Positions 17,411 through 25,150 of a DNA stretch of 55,224 nucleotides are shown here, one piece after another; the stretch's first letter is position 1, and every line of letters begins with the position of its first letter. The DNA is taken from positions 1 to 55,224 of the forward strand of contig CAILKP010000102.1 of NCBI GenBank assembly GCA_903834785.1, written 5' to 3'. Under the pieces are notes generated by a model. It ran no database searches and was not told the DNA's origin. It worked only from the letters and a program-made list of their open reading frames with translations. Origin of the DNA: an uncultured bacterium (GTDB lineage: Bacteria > Planctomycetota > Phycisphaerae > Phycisphaerales > UBA1924). The position numbers were made by a program, and so were the translations under genes.

Positions 17411-18945
17411 GCGATGCTCTCCTGCCGCGGGGCTGGGTTGGTCCGGGTCGTCGATTCAGCCAACAGCGCAGCCCGTGCGTCGCTGACGGTGTAAAGGCCA
17501 TCGTGAAAGATTGTGGCCGCCAGCACCGCATCCGCGCCGCCCTGGCTCACGGCAACGGCCAGGTGCTCCGGCCTGCTGGCCCCGCCCGAGGCAATCACCG
17601 GTACGGTCACGCGGCGGCCGATGGCCGCCAGAAGCGGGATGTCGTAGCCCTCACCGGTGCCGTCGCGGTCAAAGCTCGTCAGCAGGATCTCACCTGCGCC
17701 AAGCTCCACCACGCGACTGGCCCAGGCAATCGCATCCATTCCGGTGCGCTGCGTGCCGCTGGCGATGACAACTTCCCAGCTGTGGCCATCTTCGCTCTCC
17801 GCTGGCTGCGGTGCGGGCGAGGCCTGGCCCCTGCGGGCCGCATCAATCGCGGCCACCACGCACTGCCGCCCGAAGCGCTCGGCGAGCTCACCGAGCAACT
17901 CCGGCCGTCGCACCGCCGCGGAGTTGACACCGATCTTGTCTGCACCGGCGTCGAGCATCGCCGAAGCATCCTCGGCGGTGCGCACGCCGCCGCCGACGCA
18001 CAGCGGGATGTCAATGCTTGCCCGGATGGCACGGATCGTCTCCAGGCACGCCCGGCGGCCCTCCGGCCCGGCCGAGACATCGAGCATCACCAGTTCATCG
18101 GCGCCCTGCGCGGCGTACAGCCGGGCCCGCTCCGCAGGGTCACCTGCATCGCGCAGATTGGCGAACCGGGTGCCCTTGACAATGCGGCCATCGCGAACAT
18201 CCATGCACGGGATGATGCGGACATCGGAGCGACTTGCCGGCCGCTGCGAGGTTCCAGTCCCGGCGGACACCCCAAGCCAGTGGGCAAACACTGCCGCCCC
18301 CCACGAGCCCGACAGTTCGGGATGGCATTGGCAAGCCATGACGCCGGGAAACGCGCGGCTTCGCACCATCGCGGCAAAGCGCGTCCCCGTGTACTCCGAC
18401 TCCGCGACCATCCAGCGGCTTGCATCGGGCACAACGGCAGGGATGATGTACGAGTGCGCGAAGTACGCCTGACCATCAGCGAGCCGCTCACCCACCGCCC
18501 CCCCACTTGCGCCACACCAGTCTGGCGGAACACGAACCGCCGACCAGCCCATGTGCGGCACGCGCCACGGGCCGCTGGCGAATCGCTCCACGGCCCCGCC
18601 AATCACACCCAGACCACGGGTATTCCGCGGCGGCACGGACTCGTCGCTCACCTCCAGCATCAGCTGCATGCCAAGGCAGATGCCGAGCGTCGGCAGCCCG
18701 GCAGCCAGCCGCTGCTGCAGCGGCTCGAACCATCCGCGGCGGCAGAGTTCTGCGACGGCGGCATCAAACGAGCCCACACCGGGCAGCACCACACGCTCGG
18801 CGGTGGCGATCTCGCCAGCATCGCGGCACATCGTCACAATGGCCCCGGCCCGCTGCAGGGCGGCAGCGACGGAGGCAACATTCGCTGTGCCCGTGGGCAC
18901 CAGCAAGACCCGGATCCGATCAGTCCCTTGGGAGCTGCTCATCAC
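17407..18945 (-). CDS. hisHF: Imidazole glycerol phosphate synthase, HisH-HisF fusion
   Basis: 512 residues. Residues 10-215 are the HisH glutaminase (class I amidotransferase): VVLPGVGSFD, the Cys nucleophile in GICLGMQLM (about residue 90), and the His-Glu pair in CQCHPELSG (about 207). After a short linker, residues 237-500 are the HisF cyclase: IIPCMDVRDGRIVKG with the first catalytic Asp, CVGGGVRTAEDA, and SFDRDGTGEGYD with the second. The fusion channels ammonia from glutamine to PRFAR, giving IGP and AICAR. Most bacteria encode the halves separately; yeast HIS7 and plants have this same order fused. Start ATGATG overlaps the hisB stop. No inactivating change is seen. Confidence 0.95.
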   Translation of the reverse strand: MMSSSQGTDRIRVLLVPTGTANVASVAAALQRAGAIVTMCRDAGEIATAERVVLPGVGSFDAAVAELCRRGWFEPLQQRLAAGLPTLGICLGMQLMLEVSDESVPPRNTRGLGVIGGAVERFASGPWRVPHMGWSAVRVPPDWCGASGGAVGERLADGQAYFAHSYIIPAVVPDASRWMVAESEYTGTRFAAMVRSRAFPGVMACQCHPELSGSWGAAVFAHWLGVSAGTGTSQRPASRSDVRIIPCMDVRDGRIVKGTRFANLRDAGDPAERARLYAAQGADELVMLDVSAGPEGRRACLETIRAIRASIDIPLCVGGGVRTAEDASAMLDAGADKIGVNSAAVRRPELLGELAERFGRQCVVAAIDAARRGQASPAPQPAESEDGHSWEVVIASGTQRTGMDAIAWASRVVELGAGEILLTSFDRDGTGEGYDIPLLAAIGRRVTVPVIASGGASRPEHLAVAVSQGGADAVLAATIFHDGLYTVSDARAALLAESTTRTNPAPRQESIA

Positions 18946-19571
18946 AGCACTCCCTTGGTGCTGGCCACCGTGCCGACCAGCGCAGGATCAATCGCAACCG
19001 CCTGCCGCAGCGCAAGGGCCAGCGACTTGAACGCCGCCTCGACCTTGTGGTGGTCGTTGCTGCCCTTGAGTACATCCACATGCAGCGTAAAGCGGCCGCT
19101 GATCGCCAGACTCCGCAGCACGTGCGGCACGTTCTCGCAGCTCAGTTCGCCCAACTTCTCGCGCACCAGCCGCAGGTCGCACTCGCAGATCGGCCGCGTG
19201 CACAGATCGATCACCGTCCGCGCCAGGGACTCATCCAGCGGGGCAAACGCCGCACCGTAGCGGGCGATCCCCGCGCGGTCACCCAAGGCCGCATCGATCA
19301 ACTGTCCGAGCACGATCGCAACATCCTCCGCGGTGTGGTGATCATCGACCTGAAGGTCGCCGGTGCAGCTGACCTCAAGGTCCAGCCGGCCGTGTACCGC
19401 CAGCGCCGTCAGCATGTGATCCAGGAACCCGATGCCGGTGCAGATCGCCGCGTTGCCGCGGCCGTCAAGGTTCAGCGTTCCGCGAATCGTCGTCTCACGC
19501 GTTGTGCGGGAGATGGTGGCCGTGCGGGTCCGGCTTGAAGCAGCAGCGTTTGTCAGAGGGTTGGAACTCAT
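18942..19571 (-). CDS. hisB: Imidazoleglycerol-phosphate dehydratase
   Basis: 209 residues, starting at the ATG that overlaps the hisC stop (ATGA). Only the dehydratase is encoded: the manganese-binding motifs are GFLDHMLTALAVHG, DDHHTAEDVAI and GSNDHHKVEAAFKSLA. The N-terminal HAD phosphatase found in the bifunctional E. coli HisB is absent; the first 20 residues are a Ser/Thr/Arg-rich lead. The enzyme converts IGP to imidazole-acetol phosphate, the HisC substrate. Confidence 0.95.
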   Translation of the reverse strand: MSSNPLTNAAASSRTRTATISRTTRETTIRGTLNLDGRGNAAICTGIGFLDHMLTALAVHGRLDLEVSCTGDLQVDDHHTAEDVAIVLGQLIDAALGDRAGIARYGAAFAPLDESLARTVIDLCTRPICECDLRLVREKLGELSCENVPHVLRSLAISGRFTLHVDVLKGSNDHHKVEAAFKSLALALRQAVAIDPALVGTVASTKGVL

Positions 19572-20953
19572 TGGGCGGCCTCCGCCGCAAGTGCGGCCAG
19601 TTGGGCAGATGATGAAACAACTCGGGCCGCACCGGCACGCAGCAGCCCCTCGGCACCGCCCACGGCCTCCGCTCCCAGCACGCCGATGGAAACCCAGCTT
19701 TGCGCCCAGGCGGCCGCCGCAGCCTCCGGCGTGCTGCAGGCAACCGGCAACGCCCCGCCCGGAGCCAGCACCTGCCGCAGTGCGGCACACAGCCGGGCAA
19801 ACTGCCCCGCCTCACCGGGCAGCGTGATGCGGAGCTTGTCGAGCAAAATGGGCTTGGAGAAGCACCGCACCGAGATTCCGACTGAGGCCAGCATGTCAGC
19901 CACCAGCGCGGCCCTACTGCCGACCGCACGCCCCGGCTTGTCAGTCAGCGTCACCAGCACGAAGTTGGCCCGGCTCTCAACAACATGCAGCCCGAGCCCG
20001 CGCAGCAACTCAGTGATCGATGCACGCTCGTGCTTGACGGTTCGCACAAACGCCCGCATGGTGCCCTCACCGCGCCGCAGCCACTGCTCGGCGATGTTCA
20101 GACTCGGCCCCGCCGCGGCATAGGGCTGTCCCACGGCAATCATGCGGCTCAGGATCTCCGGATCACCAATCGCGTAGCCCACACGCAGGCCAGCCAGCCC
20201 CCAGGCCTTGCTCAGCGTGCGGGTGATCACCACCCCCGGCTCGCGTGCAAAGCGGGCCGTCAGGTCGTTGTCGCCGAACTCGGCATAGGCCTGATCGAGG
20301 CACAACACGGCCCCCGCAGTGCGGCACATGGCCAGCACCGCTTCAAGCTCAGCGATCGAGGCCTCGGCCCCAGTCGGGTTGTTCGGCGTCACCACCACAA
20401 CCAGTCGCGCCGGCGGTGTGCTGACATCGCCCGCAATCGCCCGCTGCAGTTCAGCCAGCGGCAGCGCACCTTCGAGCCACGGGATCTCTCTGGCCGCACC
20501 GTTAAACAGCGCGATGTACCGCGGGATCATCTCAAACGTCGGAGTCGTCAGCACCGCCGCCGACCCCGGTACCGGGCCCAACGCCGCGGCAACAAGCCGG
20601 TTGATCGCGTCATCCGCGCCTGCTGCCAAGATCAACTGCTCCGCAGGTACGCCCTCACGCTCGGCCAGCAGCACACGCAGCCGCTGCGTTGAGGGGTACG
20701 TCCGCACGGAAGTCTCCCCCACGGCCTTGGCAGCCATGTCGGCCAACACATCCGCCGGCACGCTCACACCCTCGTTGGCATCAAGCATCAGATCAATCGG
20801 CTGCAACCTGGACGGCTTGCAGTAACCACTGGCCAGGATGCCCACCGCCGGTGGAAGCTGCCCGCGAGTAGCCGATGGCCCCGATGCTGGCGACTGGCCG
20901 GCAGTCTCCGTTGATTGACAAGAAGCGGAACGCGTGCTGTTTACTGCGTTCAT
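19568..20953 (-). CDS. hisC: Histidinol-phosphate aminotransferase with extra C-terminal segment
   Basis: 461 residues, about 100 longer than usual. The start ATG at 20953 overlaps the hisG stop. A 35-residue low-complexity lead precedes the class I/II aminotransferase: IDLMLDANEG, VTPNNPTGAE, CLDQAYAEFG and the PLP-binding Lys in TRTLSKAWGLAGLRVGYAIG. The family core ends near LRITLPGEAGQFARLCAALRQVL. The last 75 residues (APGGALPVAC to the end) are not part of the family; they read AWAQSWVSIGVLGAEAV and LLRAGAARVVSSSAQLAAL, which resembles the C-terminal strand-helix units of HAD phosphatases but lacks the catalytic Asp motif. Histidinol-phosphate phosphatase is otherwise missing from the operon. 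Confidence 0.93.
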   Translation of the reverse strand: MNAVNSTRSASCQSTETAGQSPASGPSATRGQLPPAVGILASGYCKPSRLQPIDLMLDANEGVSVPADVLADMAAKAVGETSVRTYPSTQRLRVLLAEREGVPAEQLILAAGADDAINRLVAAALGPVPGSAAVLTTPTFEMIPRYIALFNGAAREIPWLEGALPLAELQRAIAGDVSTPPARLVVVVTPNNPTGAEASIAELEAVLAMCRTAGAVLCLDQAYAEFGDNDLTARFAREPGVVITRTLSKAWGLAGLRVGYAIGDPEILSRMIAVGQPYAAAGPSLNIAEQWLRRGEGTMRAFVRTVKHERASITELLRGLGLHVVESRANFVLVTLTDKPGRAVGSRAALVADMLASVGISVRCFSKPILLDKLRITLPGEAGQFARLCAALRQVLAPGGALPVACSTPEAAAAAWAQSWVSIGVLGAEAVGGAEGLLRAGAARVVSSSAQLAALAAEAAQ

Positions 20954-21882
20954 GGAACCACCTGCGAGATGGGGGAAATGACCACATCGGTCCCGCCGCG
21001 GGCTTTGAGCAGCGGAATAAGCGTTGCGAGCTGGTCTCTTGGCACCGCGGCCTTGACGGCGTATCCGTCCGGCCCCGCCAGGCGGCTGACCGTCGGCCGC
21101 TTCATGCACGGCAGCACCGCGATAACAGCTTCCAGGTCCCCCTCCGCCACGTTGACTTCCAGCATCACCCGCCGCCGGGCCGCCAGCACGCTCGAGAGCA
21201 GCAAGGCGATGTCGCTGATCCGCTGCCGCTTGGCGGCATCGCCCCAGGCCTGCCTGCTGGCAAACAGCCGCGTCGATGAGCTGAGCACATCCTCAACGAT
21301 GACCAGCCCGTTGGCCTCCAGCGTTGCACCCGTGGCCGTCACGTCAATGATCACGTCCGCATCCTCCGGCGGGAAGACCTCCGTCGCCCCGTACGAGCGC
21401 ACAAACTTGTCTCCCATGCCGCGGCGGGCAATCCACTGCTGGGCCAGCCGCACATACTCGCTGACGACCACCAGCGGCCGGGCCGGCAGCTTGCCGCCCT
21501 CAAGCAGCTGCCGCGGCGCGGCGGCGACCACGCGAACAACGTCCAGCTGGGTGTCCATCACCTCAACCACATCGGTCCCCAGTTCGGCCACCCAGTCAGC
21601 ACCTGCAAAGCCGGCATCGCGGGTTCCCAGAGCCAGCATCTCCAGAATGTTCTGTGGCTTGAGCAGCTTGGCCTGGATGCCGGCCAGACTCACCTGCGGG
21701 CGGTAGCCGCGGTCACTGACGCTCACCTTGATCCCGGCATCAGCCAGCAGCGCAAGCACGCCCTGGTTCATGCGGCCCTTGGGCAGTGCCAGGTGCAGCG
21801 CGGCGGGCACCGCCGCACGCGGGTCACCCGCGGAGCTCGAGGCCATTGCCGCCGCACCACCACCGGAAGAAGTCGCCGACAT
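20950..21882 (-). CDS. hisG: ATP phosphoribosyltransferase, long form
   Basis: 310 residues from the ATG at 21882, which follows GGAAAGGA. It catalyses the first step, ATP plus PRPP to phosphoribosyl-ATP. Signatures: LALPKGRMNQGVLALLADAG, DAGFAGADWV and the PRPP-binding DVIIDVTATGATLEANGL. The C-terminal part (VLPCMKRPTVSRLAGPDGYA through GTDVVISPISQVVP) is the ACT-like regulatory domain of long-form HisG, so feedback inhibition by histidine is expected and HisZ is not needed. It is the first structural gene of the operon, 150 bases after the attenuator. Confidence 0.95.
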   Translation of the reverse strand: MSATSSGGGAAAMASSSAGDPRAAVPAALHLALPKGRMNQGVLALLADAGIKVSVSDRGYRPQVSLAGIQAKLLKPQNILEMLALGTRDAGFAGADWVAELGTDVVEVMDTQLDVVRVVAAAPRQLLEGGKLPARPLVVVSEYVRLAQQWIARRGMGDKFVRSYGATEVFPPEDADVIIDVTATGATLEANGLVIVEDVLSSSTRLFASRQAWGDAAKRQRISDIALLLSSVLAARRRVMLEVNVAEGDLEAVIAVLPCMKRPTVSRLAGPDGYAVKAAVPRDQLATLIPLLKARGGTDVVISPISQVVP

Positions 21883-22032
21883 AACGCAGTCCTTTCCGCA
21901 ATCGAGACTATGCACTGGAAGAAAACTCAGAACAACGGGAGATCACCTGTTGCAGGGAGCCCGGTCGGTTCGGCGAGGTGCTTTGTTTCGATTGGGCCCG
22001 GCCGCGGCGGGGGAGGGAAGAGCGGCAGGCCG

Positions 22033-22070
22033 AAAAACAAAGCGACCCCGGCGTGTGAACCGGGGTCGCT
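22033..22070 (-). terminator. Attenuator (intrinsic terminator) of the his operon
   Basis: On the minus strand, AGCGACCCCGG and CCGGGGTCGCT form a perfect 11-bp stem (22041-22070) around TTCACACG, followed directly by TTGTTTTT (22033-22040). It lies between the His-rich leader peptide and hisG. Its loop and inner stem contain GTTCACAC, complementary to a segment at the end of the leader peptide, so the terminator can be opened by an alternative pairing. Confidence 0.9.
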
Positions 22071-22126
22071 GCTGAAAGTCGCTTCAGGAGGCCTCACCAT
22101 CGTGGGCCAGACAACACCGTTCACAC
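22053..22126 (-). promoter_or_regulatory. Antiterminator pairing of the his leader
   Basis: GTGTGAAC (22119-22126, read on the minus strand; it spans the leader stop codon) is perfectly complementary to GTTCACAC (22053-22060) in the terminator loop and inner 5' arm. A ribosome stalled on the His codons leaves GTGTGAAC free to pair and open the terminator; a ribosome at the stop codon covers it and the terminator forms. A further match, TCACCA in the His codons with TGGTGA at 22094-22099, could form a pause hairpin. Confidence 0.7.
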
Positions 22127-22174
22127 ACATTCGTGGTGATGATGATGCTGGTGATGATGGAGCTTGGAAACCAT
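22121..22174 (-). CDS. hisL: His operon leader peptide (HisL-like)
   Basis: 17 residues, MVSKLHHHQHHHHHECV, with eight His in a nine-residue run interrupted by one Gln. Both CAT and CAC codons are used, so it is not a simple trinucleotide repeat. It precedes the attenuator by 50 bases and hisG by about 240. Its role is to sense charged tRNA-His by ribosome stalling, as in the enteric his leader, which has seven consecutive His codons. There is no Shine-Dalgarno sequence; the predicted transcription start falls within a few bases of the ATG, so it may be translated as a leaderless message. Confidence 0.88.
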   Translation of the reverse strand: MVSKLHHHQHHHHHECV

Positions 22175-22182
22175 GTTAGAGG

Positions 22183-22211
22183 AGTATTGCACCGCAAGCC
22201 GGCGGTGTCAA
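22183..22211 (-). promoter_or_regulatory. Sigma-70-type promoter of the his operon
   Basis: On the minus strand, a perfect -35 box TTGACA (22206-22211) is separated by exactly 17 bases from AATACT (22183-22188; four of six match TATAAT). Transcription should start near 22174-22177, at or within about three bases of the leader peptide ATG. The promoter sits between the end of the thioredoxin-like gene (22251) and the leader. Confidence 0.7.
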
Positions 22212-22250
22212 CTGGCGGCAGATGAACCCGCCGCAGGGACTACGGACAGA

Positions 22251-23081
22251 TTACTTACCGCCAGCGGGCTTCTCGTTGCCCTTGTCAGCGCCCTTGTCAG
22301 CCCCCTTGTCAGCCTTGGGCTTGGGGTCAGCCTTGCTCTTGCCCTTGGCCGGCGACACCAGCTCAGTGCCCGTCAGTTCACCGAGCTTGGCCGCAAAGTC
22401 GTCGCTCGACGGGTGGCCGATGAACGCGATCTTGCCCGCACCATCGACGATGAACGCCGTGGGAATGCCACCGGCGCCCGCGGCTTCCATCCAGCCCTTG
22501 GCCATCGCGCCCTCGTTGCCCTTCTTGCCCTTGGGCACATCGTCGGTCGCGACGGAGTACTTCATCTTGTCACCCATCGACGTCACGAACGGGCCGACGG
22601 CCGACTGGTCGTTCTCCCACACGCTGACGCCCAGGAACTTGGCCTTGCTGCCGACCTTGCCGGCCAACTCCGTCAGGTGCGGAATCGTGGCCTTGCACGG
22701 GCCGCACCAGGTGGCCCAGAACTCAACAACGTAGACCTGACCCGCATCAAACTTGGTGATCGTCTCACCCTTGATCTGGCTGCCGAGCTTCAGCGCAGGA
22801 GCCGGGTCGCCGACCTTCAGCTTACTCGAGGACTTTGCCTTGCCGTCCTTGGAATCCTTGCTGTCCTTATTCGCATCCTTGCCGCGGCTGGGACGCTCCT
22901 TGGGCTGCTCCTTGGCTGGCTTGGCCGGGGTAGCGGGGGCGGCAGGGGTGGCCGCGGGAGCAACGTCATTGGCCGGCTGGGCCAGGGCCAGCGTTGCGGG
23001 CAGGCACAGCCCGGCGGCAACAACAAGCCCGGTCAGACGGGCGGCAATGCAGGACAACACAAACGATGAAGCGTTGCGCAT
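22251..23081 (-). CDS. Secreted TlpA/ResA-like thioredoxin-fold protein
   Basis: 276 residues; ATG at 23081 with GGAG seven bases upstream. A Sec signal peptide (IAARLTGLVVAAGLCLPATLALA) is followed by a Pro/Ala/Lys-rich linker to about residue 95. Then comes a TlpA-like domain: KVGDPAPALKLGSQIKG, the redox motif EFWATWCGPCK, and GGIPTAFIVDGAGKIAFIGH with the conserved cis-Pro. The C-terminus is a Lys/Asp/Ala tail with short DKGA repeats. It probably reduces or isomerises disulphides outside the cytoplasm. The partner is unknown. It is upstream of, and on the same strand as, the his promoter. Confidence 0.88.
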   Translation of the reverse strand: MRNASSFVLSCIAARLTGLVVAAGLCLPATLALAQPANDVAPAATPAAPATPAKPAKEQPKERPSRGKDANKDSKDSKDGKAKSSSKLKVGDPAPALKLGSQIKGETITKFDAGQVYVVEFWATWCGPCKATIPHLTELAGKVGSKAKFLGVSVWENDQSAVGPFVTSMGDKMKYSVATDDVPKGKKGNEGAMAKGWMEAAGAGGIPTAFIVDGAGKIAFIGHPSSDDFAAKLGELTGTELVSPAKGKSKADPKPKADKGADKGADKGNEKPAGGK

Positions 23082-23227
23082 GGGATAGCTCCGAAAGAAA
23101 GGGAGGGGACAGATGGCATTCAACTGTCTTCTCAGACGGTTGCAGAGATTCCGCGTTCACAACCCCGAATCAGGGGATCGCCGCACCGCCCGCCGCCGGA
23201 CACTGCGAGCGGGCCAGCCCAACCTGC

Positions 23228-24964
23228 TCACAGCGGCTTTCTCATCTGATACGTGAACTTCACGGCCTGCACCGTCTTGCTGTCCAGCCCGCCCCACAGG
23301 GTGCCGATCGGATAGATCTGCACCATGATCACACTGTTGCCCGGATCAGCGATGGTCCCGCTGCTCACCGAGAACGTGCGGCTGGTCGGCTGTGCTGTCA
23401 CGTTGGGCATGTCCAACTGCCCGGCAATCACCGTGAAGTTCGGCACCAGCGGGTTGTACTGCAGCACATCAGCACGCAGATCACCAAACAGGTCGCTGTC
23501 GCGGAAGTAGAAGGTGACGCTCAGCAGTTCCGCCCCCTGCGGCAGCGGAGCGGTGGCAATCAGCGCCGTGCTGCTCGAAGCAGGACCGGCCACGCCGAAG
23601 CTCGCGTTGTTGAGCACTGTGGACTCGTTGCTGCGCATGCGGAAGTCCGTGTACCCGACCATGAGACTTCGCGTCTGCGGCGTCGCGTACTCAAAGTCAT
23701 CGGACCGGGTATTGCCCACGACGTGCAGCTTGGTCCCCGGCGTCAGGGTGCCCACACCCACGTTGCCGTTGTCGGTCCGCATCGTCAGCGACCAGCCGCC
23801 CCCGGCGTAGCCGAAGAAGCCGACGTTGGCCCCGTCTGCCATGCCGACAAAGGCACGGGCGATGGGGTTGTCAAGCGGTGTGGCCAGGATCAGGCCCGGG
23901 CTGTCGCCGCTCGCGCCGGACTCACCCCGCAGCAGGCCGCGTGAGAACAGATCGATCGCGTTTGCGGTCCCGGCGGTGGAAGCGAAGTTGGCCTGGCTGG
24001 CCGTTCCAGAGTTGTCCGCATAGTCAGCGAACCCCGCGCGCACTGCCGAAAGGGCACGCGGCGCGGGGGCCACCCGCTGCCGCGGCGTGAGCACTTGAAA
24101 CGGCTGGCCGGAGCCGGTCGGCCGAACCGAAAGCTCCAGCCAGCGGGCGTCGGCCCCGATCCACGGCGCATCACCGAAATCAAACGAGGCGGTGAACACA
24201 CCCGCCCGCAGCGGCAAGCTCGGCTGCTCGCTGACAGCCGCGATCGGCACGCCGCCGGTCGAGTCGGCGTACAGACCGCCCCGAACATCGACAAAGCCGG
24301 CCATCGGCACCCCGCCCTCATCAAGCCGCCCCTGATACGTAATGGCCGACGGCGGCAGCGGGAACCCGCCCAGCGTCAGCGAGAAACCAAACGTGCCGGT
24401 CCACGGGTCCGACGCGGCGAACTGATAGTTCAGCGTGTACGTGCCCGCCGGCAGCGTGCCGTTCTGCGTCAGCGTGCGGCCGGAGATGTTCACCGGCGGC
24501 CCCCCGCCGCCCGTCAGCGAGAAGCTGCCTGACCCCGTGACACCCAGCGTGTCGCTCACCGCCAGCACATAGTCCGCCGGCTGGCTGAGTTGAAACTGCG
24601 CCGACAGCACAAACAACCCTGCCGAACCCAGCGACGGACTCCCCGCGGCACGGATGGTGCTCGTCGCCGAGCAGGAAATGGAGGTGGCAGCAAGATCACT
24701 CTGCAGCTGAATCTGATTCTGCTGTCCCGGCACCCCGCCGGCGACCACATTCTGGTTCCACGGCCCGGTCGATGAGCTCACCTGGCCGTTGAAGTCACCA
24801 TCAATGTTCGACGTGGCAAGCTGGCGAATCTGGCTGGTATAGACAATCTGCGCCGACACCCGGCTGCCCCCAACCAGGCCCGTGGCCAGCAGCACCAGTG
24901 CGGCAACATACATCAACTGAGACAATCGCAGGAGCGGAGCGGAAGAGGTCAACGAGGTCTGCAT
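23228..24964 (-). CDS. Secreted hypothetical protein with fibre-like segment
   Basis: 578 residues; ATG at 24964 with AGGAG upstream. The signal peptide is LMYVAALVLLATGLVGGSRVSA. Residues to about 230 are a beta-rich domain resembling a C-terminal-sorting/PEP-style exported module. Then comes AITYQGRLDEGGVPMAGFVD with LYADSTGGVPI, a module I have seen in many planctomycete exported proteins, followed by a fibre-like part (TASQANFASTAGTANAI, NVGVGTLTPGTKLHVVGN) of the kind found in phage tail fibres and trimeric adhesins. The last 150 residues are unrecognised. No S74 peptidase domain is visible. Probably an extracellular or surface protein. Confidence 0.75.
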   Translation of the reverse strand: MQTSLTSSAPLLRLSQLMYVAALVLLATGLVGGSRVSAQIVYTSQIRQLATSNIDGDFNGQVSSSTGPWNQNVVAGGVPGQQNQIQLQSDLAATSISCSATSTIRAAGSPSLGSAGLFVLSAQFQLSQPADYVLAVSDTLGVTGSGSFSLTGGGGPPVNISGRTLTQNGTLPAGTYTLNYQFAASDPWTGTFGFSLTLGGFPLPPSAITYQGRLDEGGVPMAGFVDVRGGLYADSTGGVPIAAVSEQPSLPLRAGVFTASFDFGDAPWIGADARWLELSVRPTGSGQPFQVLTPRQRVAPAPRALSAVRAGFADYADNSGTASQANFASTAGTANAIDLFSRGLLRGESGASGDSPGLILATPLDNPIARAFVGMADGANVGFFGYAGGGWSLTMRTDNGNVGVGTLTPGTKLHVVGNTRSDDFEYATPQTRSLMVGYTDFRMRSNESTVLNNASFGVAGPASSSTALIATAPLPQGAELLSVTFYFRDSDLFGDLRADVLQYNPLVPNFTVIAGQLDMPNVTAQPTSRTFSVSSGTIADPGNSVIMVQIYPIGTLWGGLDSKTVQAVKFTYQMRKPL

Positions 24965-25150
24965 ATCAACTCTCCTATCCGAAATGTCGCCGCCCGGCCG
25001 GGAAAAGTGGGCGAACTGGCGGCGAAAAAATGATACCACGCGGCCACAACTGGGGCAACGGTGGGTCGAACCGAGGCCGTCACTAGAAAGCGTAAAGAGG
25101 CACTCACGCACGCCACTTCGGCGCCACCGGCGGATCGAGCCAACGGACCC

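Noticed and set aside
22121..22174. The His-rich ORF as a simple CAT trinucleotide repeat
   Set aside because: CAT and CAC are mixed, a Gln codon interrupts, the frame has start and stop, and it lies between a promoter and a terminator before hisG.
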